DNA from: an uncultured Poribacteria bacterium
Lineage (GTDB): Bacteria > Poribacteria > WGA-4E > PCPOR2b
Reading direction: 5' to 3'
Length of the DNA: 64,000 nt
Assembly: GCA_958296125.1 (NCBI GenBank)
Contig: OY282444.1
Span: 310,001 to 374,000, forward strand
Shown here: one piece after another, positions 33,887 through 42,439 of the stretch
Layout of the letters: each line of letters opens with the position of its first letter
How positions within the stretch are numbered: position 1 is the stretch's first letter
Program-made: the position numbers and the translations under genes
Notes under the pieces: generated by a model
Databases searched by the model: none
What the model was told of the DNA's origin: nothing
What the model saw: only the letters and a program-made list of their open reading frames with translations

Positions 33887-34027
33887 ACTAAATTGAAATT
33901 TCGTTAAGATTATGTTAAGAAAGGCTTACACTCATCAGATCTCTAAACCTCACCTACCCTTCTGCGTCTACCTATCCACAGATGGAATCACCAGTTAGAG
34001 ATTGGAAAGATGGAGAGGTGTTAAATC
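33887..34027 (+). promoter_or_regulatory. Upstream region of the type II secretion operon
   Basis: GTTAAGA occurs at 33903-33909 and 33914-33920, exactly 11 bases apart. That is one helical turn, a spacing used by OmpR/PhoB-type regulators. AT-rich sequence around it probably contains the promoter of the gsp operon, but I cannot fix the boxes. Confidence 0.35.
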
Positions 34028-35773
34028 ATGTTCAATGCAGTGGGTAGGTCATTAGTCCAACTGATGCTAGATTCAGAGTTAATCTCTCAAGATGAGCATC
34101 AACAAGTTCTTGAGGAAATCGAAACAACAGGTGTGACCCACACCCAAGCACTCTCAAAGTTTGTGGACTCCAAGTCCCTCGTGCTCGCTAAGCAGGCTCT
34201 GGAGTCCGGAGTGCCGTGCGTGCTGCTTGAAGATATTGTTCCAGAGAATGAGGCAACTGAGCGAGTTTCAGCAAGTTTTGCTTACCGGAATAGGGTCTTG
34301 CCAATTCGTCTGAGTGAAGGAACGCTCACTGTCGCGATGGCGGATGTGTTGGACATCATGTTAATTGATGAGATGCGATTGGTCACGGAATGCGAGATCG
34401 AACCAGTCCTTGCAGCCGAAGGGGACATCGAAGCAGCCATTATTCGTGCCTACGGAAAGACCGCCTCCGCCATTCTCAGCGAAGGAATCAAGGGCCCCGT
34501 TGGCGCAGTCGCCACGCTTGAACGTGAAACGATTGACGATTTCGGCATCAGCGAACAGGACTTGAGCCAAGATCCGACGGTTATCAACGCTGTAGATCAG
34601 ATTATCATTGATGCCGTCCGACTCGGTGCCAGCGATATCCATATTGAACCCTTCCCCGGTGAGCTCAAAATCCGTTATCGGATTGACGGTGTTTTGGAAG
34701 ACCAACCCAATCCCTCACCCCATCTCCAGGCCGCAATTACCTCCCGTATCAAGATTATGGCGAGCATGAATGTAGCAGAACGGCGGCGGCCTTTGGACGG
34801 AAAGATTGGTGTGACCGTCCAGAGCGTTGGCAACCGCCAAATCGATTTGCGGGTTTCGACCGTGCCTACCGTCCATGGCGAAAGTGTCGTTCTCCGAATC
34901 CTCGATAGGCAATCTATCTCATTTGGTTTAGAGCAGCTCGGCTTGCTGGAGGAGAATCTGGATCAGTTTTACCGAATGATTCAGAAACCCCACGGCATTA
35001 TCTTGGCAACGGGCCCAACGGGCAGTGGGAAAACGACAACACTCTACGCCTGTTTGAAAGAGATTCACACCCCGGAGGTGAAAATCATCACGATAGAAGA
35101 TCCCGTTGAGTATGAGTTGGAAGGGATAAACCAGATTCAAGTGAATCCTGAGATTAATGTGACCTTTGCAGCGGGGTTGAGGCACATCCTTCGTCAAGAC
35201 CCGGATAAAGTGCTGGTTGGTGAGATCCGAGACTATGAAACAGCAGAGATGGCGATCCATACCTCTTTGACCGGGCATCTTGTCTTTAGCTCACTGCACA
35301 CGAACGACGCAGCAAGTGCGGTGACTCGCTTAGTAGATATGGGAGTTGAACCTTACTTAGTTGCCTCAACGCTGGAGGGCATCATTGCCCAACGGCTTGC
35401 ACGTCGGGTGTGTCCCCATTGCTATGAGATGTACACGCCGGAACCAGAGCGCATCCAAGACCTGCTCGGCACCCAAACAGGAGTGATTACCGCCAATCTG
35501 CTTATCCCACGTGCGGTTGGTTGCAAAGAGTGTCGAGACCGTGGATATAAAGGGCGAATTGGTCTCTTTGAGGTCATCCTAATGAGCGAGGAACTGCGCG
35601 AGATGACCATTCAAAGTGCGTCTGCCAACCAACTGAAACGCGCTGCGATGCAGTTGGGGATGAAAACGTTGCGAGAGGATGGGTGGAGAAAAGTGGTCGC
35701 CGGCTACACAACCATCGAGGAAGTTGTCCGCCTCACCCAAGAGGACGAATTTGAAATCGGCGAAGTGGTATAA
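34028..35773 (+). CDS. gspE: Type II secretion / type IV pilus assembly ATPase
   Basis: 581 residues, a cytoplasmic hexameric ATPase that powers pseudopilus assembly. The N-terminal MshEN-type domain (about 1-150) is followed by the core: Walker A ATGPTGSGKTTTLYA, the Asp box TIEDPVEYELEGINQIQVN, Walker B LRQDPDKVLVGEIRD and the His box SLTGHLVFSSLHTND. A zinc-binding tetra-Cys motif, CPHC and CKEC, lies near 460-505. GspE and PilB are alike; the neighbours gspF-K and a secretin favour GspE. GGAGAGGTG precedes the ATG. Confidence 0.93.
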   Translation: MFNAVGRSLVQLMLDSELISQDEHQQVLEEIETTGVTHTQALSKFVDSKSLVLAKQALESGVPCVLLEDIVPENEATERVSASFAYRNRVLPIRLSEGTLTVAMADVLDIMLIDEMRLVTECEIEPVLAAEGDIEAAIIRAYGKTASAILSEGIKGPVGAVATLERETIDDFGISEQDLSQDPTVINAVDQIIIDAVRLGASDIHIEPFPGELKIRYRIDGVLEDQPNPSPHLQAAITSRIKIMASMNVAERRRPLDGKIGVTVQSVGNRQIDLRVSTVPTVHGESVVLRILDRQSISFGLEQLGLLEENLDQFYRMIQKPHGIILATGPTGSGKTTTLYACLKEIHTPEVKIITIEDPVEYELEGINQIQVNPEINVTFAAGLRHILRQDPDKVLVGEIRDYETAEMAIHTSLTGHLVFSSLHTNDAASAVTRLVDMGVEPYLVASTLEGIIAQRLARRVCPHCYEMYTPEPERIQDLLGTQTGVITANLLIPRAVGCKECRDRGYKGRIGLFEVILMSEELREMTIQSASANQLKRAAMQLGMKTLREDGWRKVVAGYTTIEEVVRLTQEDEFEIGEVV

Positions 35774-35821
35774 AATGTAAAACGTGATGCGTAAATTGCG
35801 TATTACGGGAGAGAGCTCCTG

Positions 35822-37045
35822 ATGCCAAGATTCCGTTACGAAGCCCTCACGAACACCGGAACAGTGATCACCAACACACAAGAGGCAAGCGATAAGGCTG
35901 AACTTGTGTCGAAACTGAAGGTGATGGGGTATTGGCCGACGAGCATTATTGAGGACAGCGCGGAAACTCAAGATAGAAAAGGAATTCAGATTCCGTTTCT
36001 GTCTAATCGGATTAAGCCGGCAGAGGTCGAGTTTTTCACATACCAAATGGCGACGCTGACCAACGCCCACGTTCCGTTATCTCGCGCGTTGGGAGTAACT
36101 CTCGAACAGATTACCAATGTTGAACTCAAGCGGGTGGTCGAACAGGTCAAATATGATGTCGAACACGGTTCACCCCTTAACGACGCGCTCGCACAGCATC
36201 CGAAGGTGTTTTCCGAGCTGTATGTCAATATGGTAAAAGCGGGCGAAGCGGGCGGGGTGCTCGGGGTTGTGTTGGAACGCCTCGCTGAGTTTGCTGAGAG
36301 ACAACGGCTTCTTAAAACTGAAGTGACCTCCGCACTGTTCTATCCCGCAATTCTGCTGGTGTTAAGCATCAGTGCGGTGGCGATCTTGATGACCTTCGTT
36401 ATCCCTAAATTCACCGGCATGTTCGCTGAGCTAGATGTTGAATTACCCGGTCCGACCCGGTTTCTTATTAGCGTTACCAATTTCTTGAGCACTTACTGGT
36501 GGATAATTTTAATTGCGGGGGTTGGCGGCGGGTTGGCACTCAGACAGTATGTTCGCACGGAAAGTGGACGACTGACTTTTGATCGAGTGAAGATTAAACT
36601 CCCGATTATTGGGGTAATCTTCAGCAACTTTGCGCTGGTGCGGTTTACCCGAACCATGGCGACGCTGCTGGAAAATGGCGTTATACTTCTGCCGGCCCTT
36701 CGCGTTGTCAAGGATACCATTGGGAATTTGGTTTACGGAAATGCGGTTGCCAGCGCGGAACAAGAAATCGAGCGGGGTTCGACTTTGTCGCGAGAATTGG
36801 AGAGCAGTGCGGTCTTTCCACCCCTGCTGACCCACATGGTCGCGATTGGTGAGGAATCCGGCGAGCCCGAACAGATGCTGACCAAACTATCGATATATTA
36901 CGATCTGGAAATCAAGAAAAACCTAGAACGGCTTACCAACTCAATTGGCCCGCTGGTGATTCTAGTCATGGGGTTGCTGATCGGATTTATTGCTGTCGCC
37001 ATGATACTCCCAATCTTTGAAGCCAGCACATCGATCGGTGAATAA
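35822..37045 (+). CDS. gspF: Type II secretion inner-membrane platform protein
   Basis: 407 residues with two T2SSF domains (about 70-195 and 275-395) and three membrane helices. MPRFRYEALTNTGTVI is the usual start, EFFTYQMATLTNAHVPLSRA the cytoplasmic domain signature, and the end LVILVMGLLIGFIAVAMILP is the last helix. It anchors the GspE ATPase to the assembling pseudopilus. GGAGAGAGCTCCTG precedes the ATG. Confidence 0.95.
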   Translation: MPRFRYEALTNTGTVITNTQEASDKAELVSKLKVMGYWPTSIIEDSAETQDRKGIQIPFLSNRIKPAEVEFFTYQMATLTNAHVPLSRALGVTLEQITNVELKRVVEQVKYDVEHGSPLNDALAQHPKVFSELYVNMVKAGEAGGVLGVVLERLAEFAERQRLLKTEVTSALFYPAILLVLSISAVAILMTFVIPKFTGMFAELDVELPGPTRFLISVTNFLSTYWWIILIAGVGGGLALRQYVRTESGRLTFDRVKIKLPIIGVIFSNFALVRFTRTMATLLENGVILLPALRVVKDTIGNLVYGNAVASAEQEIERGSTLSRELESSAVFPPLLTHMVAIGEESGEPEQMLTKLSIYYDLEIKKNLERLTNSIGPLVILVMGLLIGFIAVAMILPIFEASTSIGE

Positions 37046-37080
37046 CCACTATCTTATCATTATCAATTAAGGGGTAAAAC

Positions 37081-37530
37081 ATGCTAAAACGGTTAAAATC
37101 AGATGAAGCAGGGCTGACACTTATTGAAATTACAATCGTTATCGTCATTCTCGGTCTGTTAGCGAGTTTTATTGCGCCGCGGGTCCTGAATGCACCGGAT
37201 AAGGCAAAGGTTGCCAAAGCCAAGTTGGAGATTGGGGCTTTGGAAAACGCGTTAGAGATGTATGCGATAGAAGTCGGGGACTACCCAACGGTGGAACAAA
37301 ATTTACGGGCACTTTGGGAAGCCCCCAACCCGGAACCTGAAAATTGGAACGGTCCTTATCTAAGAAAGCAAAGTTTCACAGATCCATGGGGCAACAATTA
37401 CGTTTATGCCTATCCCGGTATTCACGCAGGTTACGATTACGACCTCTACTCGTTTGGCAAGGATGGCAAGGAAGGTGGCCAAGGCTTCAACGCTGACATC
37501 ACAAGCTGGATTCAGGAGGTAGATCAGTGA
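37081..37530 (+). CDS. gspG: Major pseudopilin
   Basis: 149 residues. A class III prepilin signal (SDEAG, then LTLIEITIVIVILGLLASFI) is cleaved after Gly, leaving Leu rather than the usual Phe at +1, with Glu at +5 conserved. The C-terminal domain has the GspG features LRALWEAPNPEPENWNGPYL, DPWGNNYVYAYPG and a Ca-binding-type acidic loop near YDLYSFGKDGKEGG. It is the main subunit of the piston-like pseudopilus. Confidence 0.95.
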   Translation: MLKRLKSDEAGLTLIEITIVIVILGLLASFIAPRVLNAPDKAKVAKAKLEIGALENALEMYAIEVGDYPTVEQNLRALWEAPNPEPENWNGPYLRKQSFTDPWGNNYVYAYPGIHAGYDYDLYSFGKDGKEGGQGFNADITSWIQEVDQ

Positions 37531-37716
37531 GATGGATTAACGCGCATTGTTGTTTTTTTATCTAAACCGACAATTTTCCTCAACTCTTAAGAAAAGGGAT
37601 GCACCTGATAGACCCGACACTATGAAAGCTCATTGCCTTGATCAGCGGATCACAGTCAGTAACGCCGCCTATTGCTTGGTCATTCGGATTTTGCGTTCAG
37701 AAAGGGGTTCGTCCCG
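37531..37716. other. Gap between gspG and gspH carrying a dispersed repeat
   Basis: 186 bases break the otherwise tight pilin gene order. GACCCGACACTAT (37611-37623) and CAGCGGATCACAG (37643-37655) match the insertion inside copA at 9675-9713. AAGGGG near 37702 is the likely ribosome-binding site of gspH. Confidence 0.5.
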
Positions 37717-38364
37717 ATGCTGCGATCGTTGAACCCTACTAAATGGGATTTACAGCCGCTCGCCTCGAAAGGCTTTACGCTGATTGAGATTATGCTCGTG
37801 CTTGCGTTAATCGCGATTCTCTCCTCTATCGCGATGCCATCTCTACGCGGATTCGCCGCATCAACGCGCTTAAAATCCACCGCCCATGCTATCCGAGACA
37901 TGCTCAACTTTGCGCGAGATATGGCAATCACTGATCGGGCAGCTTACCTCGTTGTGTTTGATTTGGCGGCAAATCGCTATTGGCTTGCCTCCAGCGAAAC
38001 CTTCAATCTCGCAGACCCCTCCACTCCCCAACCCACCCAACAACCAACGACCAATCAAGGAACTACAGAATTGGCGCAAACATCCCCCTTACGGACGAAT
38101 GCAATCCTCGGTATACCCCAGCAACTGGGTCACAATGTCAGTTTAGCACGCATGATAACGAATCACAACTTGCAGCATAATCAAATAGATACCGGCGTGG
38201 ATTATATCTATTTCTCTCCAACGGGCTCGTCGGAGGATACTGTTCTCCATATTCAAGATCAGCAAGGGCAAGCGATGTCCATCACAGTTGAAAATGCAAC
38301 AGGACGGGTTCGACTTCAAAAAATCAACTCGCAGCAACTGGAAGTGTTAGGACTGGGTATATGA
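37717..38364 (+). CDS. gspH: Minor pseudopilin GspH
   Basis: 215 residues from the ATG at 37717, which gives a normal short prepilin leader (MLRSLNPTKWDLQPLASKG) before FTLIEIMLVLALIAIL. The ATG at 37672 would add 15 residues. The body has the GspH/FimT pattern with STAHAIRDMLNFARDMAITD and an Asn/Gln/Thr-rich loop. It overlaps gspI by four bases. Confidence 0.85.
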   Translation: MLRSLNPTKWDLQPLASKGFTLIEIMLVLALIAILSSIAMPSLRGFAASTRLKSTAHAIRDMLNFARDMAITDRAAYLVVFDLAANRYWLASSETFNLADPSTPQPTQQPTTNQGTTELAQTSPLRTNAILGIPQQLGHNVSLARMITNHNLQHNQIDTGVDYIYFSPTGSSEDTVLHIQDQQGQAMSITVENATGRVRLQKINSQQLEVLGLGI

Positions 38365-38783
38365 ACCTTCTGAATAACCTAATCTCACCGTTCCATCGAT
38401 CGGCAGCTGACAACAATGGTTTTACCCTGGTCGAAATCGTCGTCGCGTTAGCCATTTTGTCGTTAGCCCTACCGACGTTGCTCCGTTCCTTCACGGAAGG
38501 GGCGAAAGGGCAAGCACTGGCAGAAAACAGAACAACTGCCTTGTATCTCCTTAAATTTCGGATGGCGGCAATTGAACTGGAAGGCTATCCGGATATTGGC
38601 GAAGAAGATGGTGAATTTGGAGAGAACTCACGATTCCGTTGGCATTCGGAGGTTCAGGATGTAGAATCGGAGGAGATTGAAGGGATGCGCTTGGTCACAG
38701 TTACGGTCACGTGGCAAGACGGTGGGAAAGAGAGGTTGATTTCAGCAAGCACCTATCTCGCAGACCGTCAGATACCACAGTAG
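38361..38783 (+). CDS. gspI: Minor pseudopilin GspI
   Basis: 140 residues. Prepilin signal NNG followed by FTLVEIVVALAILSLALPTL with Glu at +5. The short C-terminal domain includes RWHSEVQDVESEEIEGMRLV, as in GspI. Together with GspJ and GspK it forms the pseudopilus tip. The ATG overlaps the gspH stop. Confidence 0.88.
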   Translation: MNLLNNLISPFHRSAADNNGFTLVEIVVALAILSLALPTLLRSFTEGAKGQALAENRTTALYLLKFRMAAIELEGYPDIGEEDGEFGENSRFRWHSEVQDVESEEIEGMRLVTVTVTWQDGGKERLISASTYLADRQIPQ

Positions 38784-38821
38784 CAGACGCAGGGTAGTCA
38801 ACACGGACAAGGGGGCGACAG

Positions 38822-39730
38822 ATGAGGGCTCACATTTCACGGCTTGCGCTTCACGCCCACGGTGTTACCCTACTCGAATTACTTGTCGCTGTCAGTATTC
38901 TGGTCATCATTGGAGGTGCCTCCTACACCGCGTTCAATGCTGCACTTAATGTTTACCAGAAATCTGAATCGCGAATTGTGATGATACAAAAGTGTCGGAT
39001 CGCGTTAGAGCGCGTCGCCACAGACTTGAGCAACCTGCAAGCTATACAGGGCGATGAATCTCTCGTTATCGTGTCGCAGGATAATCCGATTCAGGAAGGG
39101 ATTGACCGGGATTTAATCAGTTTCGTGACGTTGATTCATACCGATCCAGACCCGTTTCTTGCCGAATTGAATGCGGCCAATCAAACGGTCTTAATAGATG
39201 AGACGGAAAATCCGGGCGAACTTGTGAGCGATATTCAACGCATCGCTTATTACATCGGATCGGATGTCGCCCAACAGCTTGGGGGTGAGCAAGCGGAGGA
39301 AAGAGATGGGGGTGGGGAATTGTTGACAGCAGATAGTGAAGTAGATAGAGGATTAGCCCTTTTCCGACTGTCAACGACAGCCTTGGATGTGGAAACCGTT
39401 ATTCAACCTCTCCTTGAATCGGAGACCCTGCCCACCGAGGATGAAGCGGGAAATCCAATCCATATAAATATTGTCCCGATCCTCGATCAGATTACCTCCT
39501 TCAATGTGAAATACTACGATGGCGAAGAATGGTATGAGTCATGGGAGGACACCGAAATGATTCCGAAATCCGTTGTCGTTTGGGTGACAGTCGCGGGTGA
39601 AAACGGTCAGCAGCGTCAGAATACTAGCACTACTACCCTAACTCAATCAACAATGGTTTATCTGCCAATGAGTGCGAATTTCAGCGAACAACCGCCCGGC
39701 GAAGGTGCCGCCGCTGGACCAGGCGGATGA
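38822..39730 (+). CDS. gspJ: Minor pseudopilin GspJ
   Basis: 302 residues, longer than typical GspJ (about 200). Prepilin signal HAHG followed by VTLLELLVAVSILVIIGGAS with Glu at +5. The body has the conserved RIALERVATDLSNLQAI and a C-terminal KSVVVWVTVAGENGQQ. It ends in a Pro/Gly/Ala-rich tail. ACAAGGGGG precedes the ATG. Confidence 0.85.
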   Translation: MRAHISRLALHAHGVTLLELLVAVSILVIIGGASYTAFNAALNVYQKSESRIVMIQKCRIALERVATDLSNLQAIQGDESLVIVSQDNPIQEGIDRDLISFVTLIHTDPDPFLAELNAANQTVLIDETENPGELVSDIQRIAYYIGSDVAQQLGGEQAEERDGGGELLTADSEVDRGLALFRLSTTALDVETVIQPLLESETLPTEDEAGNPIHINIVPILDQITSFNVKYYDGEEWYESWEDTEMIPKSVVVWVTVAGENGQQRQNTSTTTLTQSTMVYLPMSANFSEQPPGEGAAAGPGG

Positions 39731-39741
39731 GGAAGTGACAG

Positions 39742-41268
39742 ATGGAAGCTTCATTATCTCACGTCAGAAGCAAATTTCCGCTACAATTCGGGTTGAGCGC
39801 GTGTAAATTGTGCACCAATTCAACTAGCGCACCTCTACACACCTGCGAGCGCGGACTCTCTCTTATTTCGACGCTCTGGTTGGTGACGATTCTCTCAGTC
39901 CTTGCAACCCAGTTTCTTTATTCGATTCGACTTGAACAGCGGGCGCAGGCAAACTTCGCTGACCGAACAAAGTTCCACTATGCGGCAAAGGCAGGCTTTG
40001 AGCGAGCTGTCGTGATGCTGCGTGGGGATGAAACACCTTACGACTCAATCGGCGAAAATTGGGCGGAGGGACTAGAGGAACAGATTGGAGCTAGTATTAA
40101 AGCTACAAATGCCCTTACTTATCGTGTTACAATCACCGACGAAGGTGCCAAGGTCAACATCAACACCGCAGGTGTAAATATGATACAGGGGCTGCTGGGC
40201 CTCATGGGTTATCAAGATGCACAAATGACAGAACAGCCCCTTGCTGAGGCAATCGAGCAGGGACGACCTTACCGCACTGTGCGGGACCTCGCGCGAGTCC
40301 AAGGTATGACACCAAATCTTCTCTATGGGCAGCGGGTGGCTTCCAATCCCAATGCAACCGAGGCCGCAAGTATTGGGATCGGAACGGACCAGACGGGGAC
40401 GCAGCAAAACGTTCCCGGATTGGTAGATCTGGTAACAGTCTATTCAATCGACAAAAATACCGACGCGAGCGGAAATGCGCGCGTCAGCATTAACAGCGCG
40501 GAGGCACAGCAGCTAACGCAGATCCAAACGAATAACAATCAATCCGTTTTTTCTCAAGGGGAAGCGGAAGCACTGATCCAAAAACGGGAGTTCGGTAGCA
40601 TCGGTGATCTGATTGATGTGCCGGCGGTCACGGAACAGGTTTTTAACAACATCCGCGACCAAATCAGTGTGGACAGCGATGAAAAAGAAGACAACTCGGT
40701 TAATATCAACACCGCCGATGCTGCACAGTTGCAGACGCTGGACGGTATTGATGAGGGCATCGCCGAGCGGATTATCGACCACCGTAACAGTCAAGGCAAC
40801 TTCCAAAATGTTGATCAGATCCAAGAGGTCAAACTGATAACAGAGGAGGAGTTTAGTAGCATCGTAGATCGGATTACCACAACGGATGACCCAACAATCA
40901 GCGGGTTCATCAACATTAACACAGCACCACAAGAGATATTGCAACTTTTGCCGGGTATGGACACGGACAAAGCCCAAGCAATTATCAACCGTCGTGAATC
41001 GGAACCGGAAGACAGTCAGAAGGCTGAAGCGTTGGCAGAAGCTGGGGTTGAGGGGAATCCTTTTGAGAATGTCAGCCAACTCCTCGACGTGGACGGGATT
41101 GATATGGACACCTTCCGCCAGATTGCCGAGTTGGTTACTTATCGCTCGCACGGTTTTCTCGTCGAAGTTGATGGCGTTGATAACCTTGGCAAAACCCTCG
41201 CCTCTTGCGTCGGTGTCCTTGATCGCACCGGAGAACAGATTGTGACCAAGTATTGGAGGCAAAATTAG
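39742..41268 (+). CDS. gspK: Minor pseudopilin GspK with multiple helix-hairpin-helix motifs
   Basis: 508 residues, well above the usual 320-350. The prepilin segment is ERG followed by LSLISTLWLVTILSVLATQF and lacks the +5 Glu, as GspK normally does, which lets it cap the pseudopilus. The GspK domain then carries several helix-hairpin-helix or ComEA-like repeats, such as VNINTAGVNMIQGLLGLMGY, VNINTADAAQLQTLDGIDEG and ININTAPQEILQLLPGMDTD. The start at 39742 gives a rather long leader of about 36 residues. A large antisense frame here is a shadow. Confidence 0.85.
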   Translation: MEASLSHVRSKFPLQFGLSACKLCTNSTSAPLHTCERGLSLISTLWLVTILSVLATQFLYSIRLEQRAQANFADRTKFHYAAKAGFERAVVMLRGDETPYDSIGENWAEGLEEQIGASIKATNALTYRVTITDEGAKVNINTAGVNMIQGLLGLMGYQDAQMTEQPLAEAIEQGRPYRTVRDLARVQGMTPNLLYGQRVASNPNATEAASIGIGTDQTGTQQNVPGLVDLVTVYSIDKNTDASGNARVSINSAEAQQLTQIQTNNNQSVFSQGEAEALIQKREFGSIGDLIDVPAVTEQVFNNIRDQISVDSDEKEDNSVNINTADAAQLQTLDGIDEGIAERIIDHRNSQGNFQNVDQIQEVKLITEEEFSSIVDRITTTDDPTISGFININTAPQEILQLLPGMDTDKAQAIINRRESEPEDSQKAEALAEAGVEGNPFENVSQLLDVDGIDMDTFRQIAELVTYRSHGFLVEVDGVDNLGKTLASCVGVLDRTGEQIVTKYWRQN

Positions 41269-41281
41269 GCTGGAGACCGTT

Positions 41282-42259
41282 ATGGAGAAAGCCCCACAAA
41301 ATCGAACAATAACGCTATCAGATCGGGAGAGAGCGGACTACCAGCGACATTTATTAAAAATCGCTAGTCCGGTTTCAGTGAATGCCATCCTGAACAGAGT
41401 CATCAACCAAAATCTGCACCATATCCTTGATTGGCTTCCCCCACGTTTTATCGATCTCCTCTTTCTCGATCCGCCGTATAATTTGACCAAGCATTTTAAC
41501 ACCTACTCTTTTAAGCAAAAATCTGTTGAGGAGTACATGAAGTGGCTGGAATCTTGGTTTCCCAAAATGATACGGTTGCTAAAGCCGGGGGCATCAGTTT
41601 ATATCTGTGGCGATTGGCGGTCTTCTACCGCAATTCAGCTCGTTTGCGATAAGTATCTGATTGTCAGAAACAGAATCACTTTTGAGAGGGAAAAGGGGCG
41701 CGGGTCAAAAAAGAATTGGAAGAATAATTCTGAGGATATTTGGTTCTATACAGTTTCAAACGATTACTGTTTTGATGCAGATATTGTAAAATTAAAGCGG
41801 CAGGCACTCGCGCCCTATCGAGAGGATGGGAAACCGAAAGATTGGACTCAAGCAGAAGAGGGCAACTTTCGACTCACTGCACCATCAAACATCTGGACAG
41901 ACCTCACCATTCCTTTCTGGTCCATGCCGGAAAATACACCCCATCCAACGCAAAAACCTGAAAAGCTGCTAGCGAAACTGATTCTTGCAAGTTCGAGAAA
42001 AGGGAACATCGTTTTTGATCCCTTTGCAGGGAGTGGGACAGCAGGGGTTGTGGCAAAGAAACTAGAACGGAATTTTGTTATGGTTGAAATTGACGAAGAA
42101 TATTGTTTTTATGCTCAAAAAAGGCTGCAGATGGCTGAGACTGACGCAACGATTCAAGGATATACCGATGGGGTTTTCTGGGAGCGAAACACATTGCGGG
42201 ATATAAAGAAAAAGCAACAAGAAAAAGCAAATACGCTTCAATTATTTCCAAACAACTAA
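41282..42259 (+). CDS. DNA methyltransferase (N6-adenine or N4-cytosine, DPPY type)
   Basis: 325 residues. Motif IV DLLFLDPPYNLTKHF is near residue 65, and motif I VFDPFAGSGTAGVVAKKL near 245, followed by VMVEIDEEYC. This IV-before-I order is that of beta-class amino-methyltransferases. HPTQKPEKLLAKLI is motif X. It modifies a short DNA site; the target cannot be read from sequence. It lies within the type II secretion cluster, next to a restriction-enzyme-like fragment. Its sequence looks more AT-rich and Lys-rich than its neighbours, which suggests acquisition. Confidence 0.88.
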   Translation: MEKAPQNRTITLSDRERADYQRHLLKIASPVSVNAILNRVINQNLHHILDWLPPRFIDLLFLDPPYNLTKHFNTYSFKQKSVEEYMKWLESWFPKMIRLLKPGASVYICGDWRSSTAIQLVCDKYLIVRNRITFEREKGRGSKKNWKNNSEDIWFYTVSNDYCFDADIVKLKRQALAPYREDGKPKDWTQAEEGNFRLTAPSNIWTDLTIPFWSMPENTPHPTQKPEKLLAKLILASSRKGNIVFDPFAGSGTAGVVAKKLERNFVMVEIDEEYCFYAQKRLQMAETDATIQGYTDGVFWERNTLRDIKKKQQEKANTLQLFPNN

Positions 42260-42264
42260 TCGGG

Positions 42265-42384
42265 GTCAGAGATGTAAAAACTCATCGCTTAGAAACAAAA
42301 TTTGATATGTCGAATCTTACTTCTGTAGAGAGACTGGCGCATTTCTATGAGGATAATCAGAATGATTTTGTGTTGTTAATGGTA
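42265..42384 (+). pseudogene. Probable restriction-endonuclease remnant downstream of the methyltransferase
   Basis: Directly after the methyltransferase stop, a frame without a proper start reads VRDVKTHRLETKFDMSNLTS, then VERLAHFYEDNQNDFVLLMV. It then runs on through unrelated sequence into gspL. It is strongly protein-like. I recall similar segments in type II restriction endonucleases, but this is from memory and not certain. If right, a restriction-modification pair lost its nuclease and kept the methyltransferase. Confidence 0.4.
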
Positions 42385-42439
42385 GCCCAATGGTCACATG
42401 CTATCCCCCTAAGTTCAGTGAGCCGATCCAGGAAAAATC

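Noticed and set aside
40513-41262. A 249-codon open frame antisense to gspK
   Set aside because: gspK on the plus strand has a prepilin signal, operon context and helix-hairpin-helix motifs; the antisense frame has no family features or ribosome-binding site.
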